Part shown: piece after piece, positions 63,534 through 64,000 of the stretch
How the letters are laid out: every line of letters starts with the position of its first letter
Numbering within the stretch: the first letter of the stretch is position 1
Source of the DNA: Nannocystis exedens
GTDB lineage: Bacteria; Myxococcota_A; Polyangia; Nannocystales; Nannocystaceae
Assembly (NCBI RefSeq): GCF_002343915.1
Contig: NZ_NETK01000001.1
Coordinates: 11,206,727 to 11,270,726 of the forward strand
Reading direction: 5' to 3'
DNA length: 64,000 bases
The notes under the pieces: model-generated
What the model saw: only the letters and a program-made list of their open reading frames with translations
The model's database searches: none
Told to the model about the DNA's origin: nothing
Position numbers and translations under genes: made by a program

Positions 63534-64000
63534 CGCCGGCAGCAGCCGCGCCAGCGGCGAGCCGCGCAGCAGCCGTGCGAGCACCTCGGCCACGCTCTCG
63601 CCGCCGAGGATCCAGCGGGGCCATCGACTCCGCCATCTTCTCGGCCAGCGCTCGATCGCCGAACGCCTGCAGCGCGGCGATCAGGTCGGGCGAGACCGCC
63701 CGCGCCTTCTCGACCACCGCCGCGACCTCGGCCTGCAGCTCGCGCAGCCGCTGGTCGAGCTGCTGCTGCTGGATCGTCAGATCGAGCGTCGCGGACGCCT
63801 GGCGCCGGCCGAGCTCGGCCCCGTGGATCGCCCCGAGCCGCTCCTGCTCGGCCAGCAGCCTGCTGCTGGCGCTCGTGCATCGAGCTTGGCCGCCAGCTCG
63901 GCCAGCTGGTAGCGCTGCTGCTGCTCGCCCTCGCGGGTGCGCAGCGCGATCGCCTGCTGCAGCGTCGCCGACTTGGCCTCCGCGACCTGCTGCGTGACCG
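63508..64000 (-). CDS. SPFH/flotillin-like protein, C-terminal part (partial at window end, frameshifted)
   Basis: The N-terminus is outside the window. From the edge the frame reads VTQQVAEAKSATLQQAIALR and REGEQQQRYQLAELAAKLDA, a Glu/Gln/Ala-rich coiled coil as in flotillins. Shifts near 63885 and 63610 are required to continue through VVEKARAVSPDLIAALQAFG, LAEKMAESMAPL, SVAEVLARLLRGSPLARLL and the end NEPAKS at TGA 63508. The long Ala/Glu coiled coil and AFGD..AEKMAESMAPL ending are typical of bacterial flotillin-like scaffold proteins. SPFH itself cannot be confirmed from this part. Confidence 0.55.
   Translation of the reverse strand, partial: GHAAGRGGQVGDAAAGDRAAHPRGRAAAALPAGRAGGQARCTSASSRLLAEQERLGAIHGAELGRRQASATLDLTIQQQQLDQRLRELQAEVAAVVEKARAVSPDLIAALQAFGDRALAEKMAESMAPLDPRRRERGRGARTAAARLAAGAAAAGAANEPAKS

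Overview
The window looks like a chromosomal segment from a very GC-rich myxobacterium, most likely of the Nannocystis/Plesiocystis/Enhygromyxa group. The evidence is the GC content, the Thr/Ser-rich lipoproteins (including a tail with repeated TYAGPD segments), a DUF4215-type Cys-rich surface protein, CarD, a DUF4388 protein and MeaB. This placement is an inference from gene content and style; no rRNA or tRNA gene was recognised. Housekeeping genes are scattered among accessory genes, and intergenic DNA is unusually rich in degenerate repeats.

Layout. 1-9 kb: the end of an M3 peptidase, a Thr-rich lipoprotein, an M28 aminopeptidase with PDZ domain, the overlapping TCA operon mdh-sucC-sucD, and a DUF4215 lipoprotein. 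9-16.5 kb: an acyltransferase/SDR pair, a beta-barrel protein, a second SDR and two tandem lspA genes. 17-23 kb: slt-like, pgsA and pabB on the minus strand, then nadB, a lipoprotein, and carD with a long leader. 23-29 kb: a macro-domain gene, membrane proteins, a DUF4388/roadblock-like protein, a PduO-type adenosyltransferase and a catalytically degenerate CDP-alcohol phosphatidyltransferase-like protein.

29.2-39.0 kb is the most distinctive locus. It is an eleven-gene minus-strand operon of discrete proteins: an alpha-oxoamine synthase, a malonyltransferase-like AT, a FabZ-like dehydratase, a ketosynthase, a FabG-like ketoreductase, an HMG-CoA-synthase-like HCS, ECH1, ECH2, two FabI-like SDRs and an ACP. 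It combines iterative type II fatty-acid/polyketide machinery, a beta-branching cassette and a PLP-dependent off-loading enzyme. The expected product is a branched acyl chain released as an alpha-amino ketone, i.e. a sphingoid-like or capnine-like lipid. An NAD-dependent epimerase/3beta-HSD-like gene lies divergently beside it.

40-56 kb: a UDP-sugar pyrophosphorylase-like gene, pgi, a MATE transporter, DUF1963, meaB, prmA-rsmE, an RDD protein, a long repeat-rich protein with a GspE N-terminal-like domain, a DUF1552 Tat protein and a GFA/CENP-V-like protein. The repeat-rich protein runs abruptly into the last ~38 codons of what should be a DUF1592/DUF1585 gene, so a deletion or assembly join is suspected near 54.22 kb. 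56.5-64 kb: every gene (MinD-TPR, HTTM-domain, zinc-ribbon lipoprotein, radical SAM/SPASM, SPFH/flotillin-like) is interrupted by single-base frameshifts, which suggests poor consensus sequence here or local decay.

Two repeat phenomena run through the window. One is a palindrome family, CATGTCC-N4-GGACATG, that forms arrays of GGACATGTCC cores at an exact 14-bp period at gene 3' flanks and also occurs inside coding sequences. The other is a set of degenerate tandem copies of stop-codon regions downstream of several genes. Several genes also have -10-like hexamers only 7-16 bp before the start codon, suggesting leaderless or near-leaderless transcripts.
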